Origin: Ignatzschineria indica
Lineage (GTDB): Bacteria; Pseudomonadota; Gammaproteobacteria; Cardiobacteriales; Wohlfahrtiimonadaceae
Length of the DNA stretch: 64,000 nt
Direction: 5' to 3'
Assembly: GCF_003121925.1 (NCBI RefSeq)
Contig: NZ_QEWR01000002.1
Coordinates: 620,001 to 684,000 of the forward strand
The number at the start of each line of letters is the position of its first letter. The stretch's first letter is position 1. This document shows, in pieces, positions 60,044-64,000 of this stretch. Position numbers and translations under genes: made by a program. The notes below the pieces were generated by a model that was given only the letters and a program-made list of their open reading frames with translations, did no database searches and had not been told where the DNA came from.

Positions 60044-61720
60044 ATGACCATCCATTTTAAAATCCGCACCCTCTTCTTCACCCTTCTTCTCCTCTTTTCA
60101 ATGGCGACCTCCCTCTCGATGGCGGAAGATACCCCCTTAGAAGAGCGGACAGAAAAACTCAACGATATTGAGCTCAAACTCGATGATATTATTGAGCGTA
60201 AGAAAGCTCTCCAAAAGCAGCTTAAAGATAAAGCGCTCTCTGAAGAGGAGGTAGCAGATCTCAATCAACGCCTCCAAACCTTAATGCATCAACAGAAAGA
60301 ATTTAATGCACTCTTCGAGCAGACAGCTCTTGGAGGAATTGACCTCTCCCTCTTTAATGAACCTGAGATAGCGCCGGAAGCAGAAGCGCAAATCAATTAT
60401 GATTGGCAACAGGAAGTATTACAGATTTTGCAACCCTTCTTTGCACAGATGCAACGGGCAACTGAAAAAGCGCGAACTAAAGATCTCTTAATTGAAGATA
60501 CACGTGAGCTGGCAAAAAAGATTGAACTTGCTCAATTTGGGCTCAATACCCTACAGAGTATCGATCGGGAAGATCTCAATCCTAAATCACTCGCTGCGAT
60601 TACTAAGATCGAAGAGCAATGGACCGATAAGATTAAATCTTTAGAACATCAGAAGAATATTGTAGATCTAAAGCTGCAAGACCTCACCGATAATCGTCCA
60701 TTTCTGGTCAAACTTTGGGACAACCTCTGGCACTTTATTACAGAAGAGGGAATCACCATTGTTATTGCTTCGGCCGCATCACTTATCTTCTACTATCTCT
60801 TTAGACAGATCATCCTTCTCTACTCAAACTATCAACAGCGCGATCGAAAGCGAACCCTCGATTTCAAATGGCGCTTTGTGATGCTTTTACTGCAAGCGGC
60901 AAACTTCCTCCTTACCTTAACGATCTTTCTTGTTATTCTCCATACGAGTGGCAATCTCATGCTCTTTGGGATTGTGGTCTTCGCTCTCTTGATGCTTGTT
61001 GTCAGCTTTAGAGCGAAATTCCCACTCTATCTACAAAAGTTACGGATCTTCCTCAACCTCGGTCAGGCGCGAGAAGGAGAAAGAATTATCTATGGCGACA
61101 TTCCATGGGAGATTAAAAAGATCAGCCTCAATTATGTCTATCTCACCAACCCACTTCTCGATAATGGCACGGTACGTGTCACCATCGATCTCCTCGATAA
61201 ATTCTATTCTCGCGAAACAATCACCGATGAACTCTGGTTCCCGAGTCGGAAAAATGACATCTTGCTTCTTCCTGATAAACGTATCATCAAAGTATTAAGA
61301 CAGACTCCAGAATCGATCTATCTCGATCATGATGGCTCTACCATTGTGATGCCAACAGCAGAGTTCTATAAGCTTAAATTTAGCAATCTCTCCCGAGGTT
61401 ATAGCTTAACGCTCAACTTTACGATGGAAGAGCCTAATCCTGAATCCCCTCTCACATTCGTTGAAATTGAAGAGAGTATGGTCAATGCCATCAAATCTGA
61501 ATTTAAACATTATGAAGAAGGATTACCCAATGGCGTTAAAAATATCACCTTCTATCTACGACAGCTGCTCTCCGGCACAACAACAAGTTATCAAGTTGTT
61601 GTAGAGATGGCCCCAAATGCTGCTAAATATTATCTTCTTGCAAGAACTGCCCTCAATCGTGCGATTATTACTAATGCCCGTAAAAATGGCTGGCCAATCC
61701 TCTTAACAGAGAATATATAA
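60044..61720 (+). CDS. MscS-like membrane protein with periplasmic coiled coil
   Basis: A 558-aa envelope protein. The signal peptide (TLFFTLLLLFSMATSLSMAED, about 9-29) is followed by a long coiled-coil periplasmic region (about 30-220). Three membrane helices follow (about 240-258, 280-302, 305-325), then a cytoplasmic region with the loose pattern of a mechanosensitive-channel (MscS) beta domain, including GERIIYGDIPWEIKKISLNYVYLTNP and STIVMPTAEFYKLKFSN. The MscS motifs are degenerate, so channel function is uncertain. The ATG at 60044 is chosen over an upstream in-frame start because it begins a proper signal peptide. Confidence 0.7.
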   Translation: MTIHFKIRTLFFTLLLLFSMATSLSMAEDTPLEERTEKLNDIELKLDDIIERKKALQKQLKDKALSEEEVADLNQRLQTLMHQQKEFNALFEQTALGGIDLSLFNEPEIAPEAEAQINYDWQQEVLQILQPFFAQMQRATEKARTKDLLIEDTRELAKKIELAQFGLNTLQSIDREDLNPKSLAAITKIEEQWTDKIKSLEHQKNIVDLKLQDLTDNRPFLVKLWDNLWHFITEEGITIVIASAASLIFYYLFRQIILLYSNYQQRDRKRTLDFKWRFVMLLLQAANFLLTLTIFLVILHTSGNLMLFGIVVFALLMLVVSFRAKFPLYLQKLRIFLNLGQAREGERIIYGDIPWEIKKISLNYVYLTNPLLDNGTVRVTIDLLDKFYSRETITDELWFPSRKNDILLLPDKRIIKVLRQTPESIYLDHDGSTIVMPTAEFYKLKFSNLSRGYSLTLNFTMEEPNPESPLTFVEIEESMVNAIKSEFKHYEEGLPNGVKNITFYLRQLLSGTTTSYQVVVEMAPNAAKYYLLARTALNRAIITNARKNGWPILLTENI

Positions 61721-61741
61721 TAAGCGCTGAAGCAATCAATA

Positions 61742-61776
61742 CCGCTCTATAGCATTTTATAGCGATAGAGCGGTTA
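61742..61776 (+). terminator. Possible terminator after the MscS-like gene
   Basis: A 9-bp stem (CCGCTCTAT at 61742-61750, ATAGAGCGG at 61765-61773) with a weak T-containing tail. Stop codon is about 20 bp upstream. Confidence 0.55.
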
Positions 61777-62384
61777 TCATACCTGCAATGCCCTCCTAAA
61801 ATTTTCCTACAATTTCAACACATAGCAATATTTATAGGAGGTTAACCTCCCACGATTGAGAGAAAATGGCTCACTACCTTTTATCTCCTAGATACATTTC
61901 AATCACTTTTCTTCCTCTCTCCGACCTCTTTTTTCCCTTTCAGCACTCAACTGATTGCAAATAATTTTGGCAAAAGGCTGATAAATCGCCATTTGAGATC
62001 TTCTTAATCTTCACTAAATGATAAAAAAATCACTATTGATCAATATTTGATCAATTGCCGTTTTTCCCCTGATTGAAGCCTCTCTTTTATTTTTTATAGC
62101 TGAAAACTACAATATAACTACACAAAGATCTCTTCTCTTTTCTCAATAGAGGCTCACTCCCCATAGCTATCGCCTTAAAGCCCCTATGACTCTTCCTCTT
62201 AAAATGGTCGAAAAGCATTTTAAGTAGGCGCTGAGCGAACAGAAGCTAATAAAAATGGTTACTTTTAAGGTGGGTGCTCAAGAGCGGATTCACATACACC
62301 ATTTTCAAAAAAGTGTCAATATTGTATCAGGTTTTATTTTTCGATACTGTTATAAGCGTTATTGGCAAACGTAGAAAGGTATTT
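61777..62384 (+). other. Long leader/promoter region upstream of the monooxygenase gene
   Basis: About 600 bp without a convincing gene. A GTATC/GATAC hairpin lies near 62325-62347. An in-frame extension of the FMO to 62274 exists but lacks a ribosome-binding site. No known riboswitch was recognised, although TMA/osmolyte genes can be controlled by substrate-sensing regulators. Confidence 0.4.
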
Positions 62385-63788
62385 ATGAATCAACAAACTA
62401 GAATTGCAGTATTAGGCGCAGGCCCAAGCGGACTTGCACAATTAAGAGCTTTCCAAACATTACGTGACCAAGGAAAAGAGATTCCTGAAATTGTCTGTTA
62501 TGAAAAACAGGAAGATTGGGGCGGCATGTGGCGCTACAATTGGGAAACCTGTACAGACCGTAACGGAGAGCCCGTACATGGCAGTATGTATCGATTCTTG
62601 TGGATCAACGCACCTAAAGAAGCACTCGAGTTTGGTGACTACACATTTGATGATCATTTCAAAGAGCCGATTCCATCCTATGTCCCAAGAGCGGTATTGA
62701 AAGAGTATGTAATCTCACGTGTTGAGAAGAACAATGTTCGTCAATATATCCGTTTCAACCATGCGGTGCGTTGGGTTGAATATAATGAAGAGACAGAGAA
62801 GTTTACTGTTTCTGTCATGGACCATAATCAGAATAAGTTAATTACAGAAGAGTTTGATTATGTTGTCTGTGCAACAGGTCACTTCTCTACGCCGAATATC
62901 CCAAGATTTGATGGTTTATCGATGAGTTCTGGTCGTGTCCTTCACTCTCATGAGTTTAGAGATGCCCGTGAATTTAAAGGCCAAGATGTCTTAATTATCG
63001 GTAGTAGCTACTCTGCTGAAGATATCGGAACACAATGTTACAAATATGGTGCTAAATCGATCACTTTTAGTTATCGTACCAATCCTATAGGTCATGATTG
63101 GCCTGAAGGTTTTACTGAAGTACCCCTTCTTGAGAGAATGGATGATGATGTTGCACACTTTAAAGATGGTACAAAGAAGAAGATCGACTCTGTCATTCTC
63201 TGTACAGGATTTAAGTTTAACTTCCCATTCCTACACGATAATGTTCGCTTAGTTGCAAAAGAGAGTATCTATCCTGAGAATCTCTATAAAGGTGTCTGCC
63301 TGATCGATAATCCGAAGATGTTCTATGTGGGAATGCAGAATCAGTACTACACCTTCAACATGTTTGATACACAAGCATGGACTGTACGCGACATGATTAT
63401 GGGAACGCAGAAACTTCCTTCAAAAGAAGAGATGCGCAAAGATAGCCAGAAATGGATCGATCGTTTAGAGAAGCTCTCAACAGATCATGAGTTCATCGAT
63501 TATCAAGCATCCTATATTGAAGAATTACTTAAAGGTACAGACTATCCTGACTTCCATGTTCATGAGCAGGGATTAATCCTCAAATCATGGCAGGAAGATA
63601 AGAAGGAAGATATTATGGGCTTCCGTAATAAGAGCTATAGCTCAACAATTACCGGCACATTAGCCTCTGCCCTACCAAAGCCTTGGATGGAGATTATGGA
63701 TGACTCCTATCGCGGCTTTATGGCACAAGAGTTTGTTGAAGCAGAAGAAGATGCTTTAACAGGTGAACCTGTTGAGTGTGAAAAGTGA
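62385..63788 (+). CDS. tmm: Flavin monooxygenase, trimethylamine-monooxygenase-like
   Basis: A 467-aa class B flavin monooxygenase. FAD motif GAGPSG near the start, a second FMO signature SSGRVLHSHEFRDA (FxGxxxHSxxFR type), the NADPH motif GSSYSAEDIG and the C-terminal IMDDSYRGFMAQ. Bacterial Tmm oxidises trimethylamine to TMAO with NADPH and O2; the WGGMWRYNWETCTDRNGEPVHGSMY region is as in Tmm. AGAAAGG lies before the ATG at 62385, so an upstream in-frame start at 62274 is rejected. Substrate (TMA, DMS, indole) cannot be fixed from sequence alone. Confidence 0.85.
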   Translation: MNQQTRIAVLGAGPSGLAQLRAFQTLRDQGKEIPEIVCYEKQEDWGGMWRYNWETCTDRNGEPVHGSMYRFLWINAPKEALEFGDYTFDDHFKEPIPSYVPRAVLKEYVISRVEKNNVRQYIRFNHAVRWVEYNEETEKFTVSVMDHNQNKLITEEFDYVVCATGHFSTPNIPRFDGLSMSSGRVLHSHEFRDAREFKGQDVLIIGSSYSAEDIGTQCYKYGAKSITFSYRTNPIGHDWPEGFTEVPLLERMDDDVAHFKDGTKKKIDSVILCTGFKFNFPFLHDNVRLVAKESIYPENLYKGVCLIDNPKMFYVGMQNQYYTFNMFDTQAWTVRDMIMGTQKLPSKEEMRKDSQKWIDRLEKLSTDHEFIDYQASYIEELLKGTDYPDFHVHEQGLILKSWQEDKKEDIMGFRNKSYSSTITGTLASALPKPWMEIMDDSYRGFMAQEFVEAEEDALTGEPVECEK

Positions 63789-63926
63789 GCGTGAAAAGTA
63801 ATAGAAGTCACAAAAAACTCACCAATAGAGCTCTCATCTAAAATTCTCAATGATCATAATTCTCATTGATCCTTAAGATTAGAATTGAGATCAGAAGAAA
63901 ATAAGAAGTAGAGAGGCTTTATAAAG

Positions 63927-63960
63927 AACCCCCTTTAAGTAATCACTTAAAGGGGGTTTT
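63927..63960. terminator. Strong terminator after the monooxygenase gene
   Basis: A 14-bp perfect stem (AACCCCCTTTAAGT at 63927-63940 and its complement at 63945-63958) with a 4-nt loop and T tract. The last 40 bases of the window show no complete gene. Confidence 0.92.
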
Positions 63961-64000
63961 CAGTATCAATCGATAATATCACGCAACTTAACGACCATGA

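Overview
The window is a gammaproteobacterial chromosome segment carrying a complete-looking Mu-like prophage next to a type I-F CRISPR array. Gene content (cbb3 oxidase operon with an FNR-type box, TopA with a Lys-rich tail, an NtrX-like regulator, a trimethylamine-monooxygenase-like FMO), modest GC and the I-F repeat fit a small-genome, low-GC gammaproteobacterium. Ignatzschineria/Wohlfahrtiimonas-like is a guess from gene style, not a demonstrated assignment.

Layout. 1-6.4 kb: ccoNOQP-ccoG-fixH on the minus strand (microaerobic terminal oxidase and its assembly factors), with a perfect TTGAT-N4-ATCAA box upstream of ccoN. 6.4-9.5 kb, minus: dgt, tsaD, dgkA and a 48-aa membrane protein. 9.7-14.6 kb, plus: topA, an orphan NtrX-like regulator with a ruined ATPase domain, and the PLP-homeostasis protein YggS. 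15.2-18.8 kb: dnaK and dnaJ, with a consensus-like sigma-32 promoter and a leader of about 290 nt ahead of dnaK. 19.1-23.8 kb: a Bcr/CflA-type exporter (minus), then cysS, a DUF493 gene and aroC (plus).

24.07-24.94 kb: an I-F CRISPR array of 15 repeats and 14 spacers with no cas gene in the window. Its last (oldest) spacer reads as the T-arm, acceptor strand and CCA end of a tRNA.

25.04-59.72 kb: the Mu-like prophage, about 34.7 kb. Both proposed ends carry 22-bp transposase-type sites, and two are in direct tandem at the right end. Order: repressor / operator / Ner / MuA / MuB / small early genes / GemA / Mor-like; endolysin, holin and nested spanins; packaging and head genes; sheath; baseplate; fibre; accessory genes; tape measure; gpN, gpP, gp45; tube; tail chaperones joined by an A AAA AAG frameshift; DUF3164. 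The tail order differs from Mu. Intrinsic terminators and GTTTAAAC-rich spacers mark module borders. Cargo sits at two places. One is the terminase-portal junction, where [terminase tail + cargo + terminator] occurs twice in tandem. The other lies between the fibre genes and the tape measure and holds a minus-strand DUF2806-like gene and a secreted protein.

60-64 kb: a MscS-like membrane protein and a trimethylamine-monooxygenase-like FMO.

The items most deserving follow-up are the duplicated cargo cassettes, the tRNA-derived terminal spacer in a cas-less array abutting the prophage, the repeated border motif, and the tail-chaperone frameshift. All family names come from reading the proteins by eye; no database search was run.
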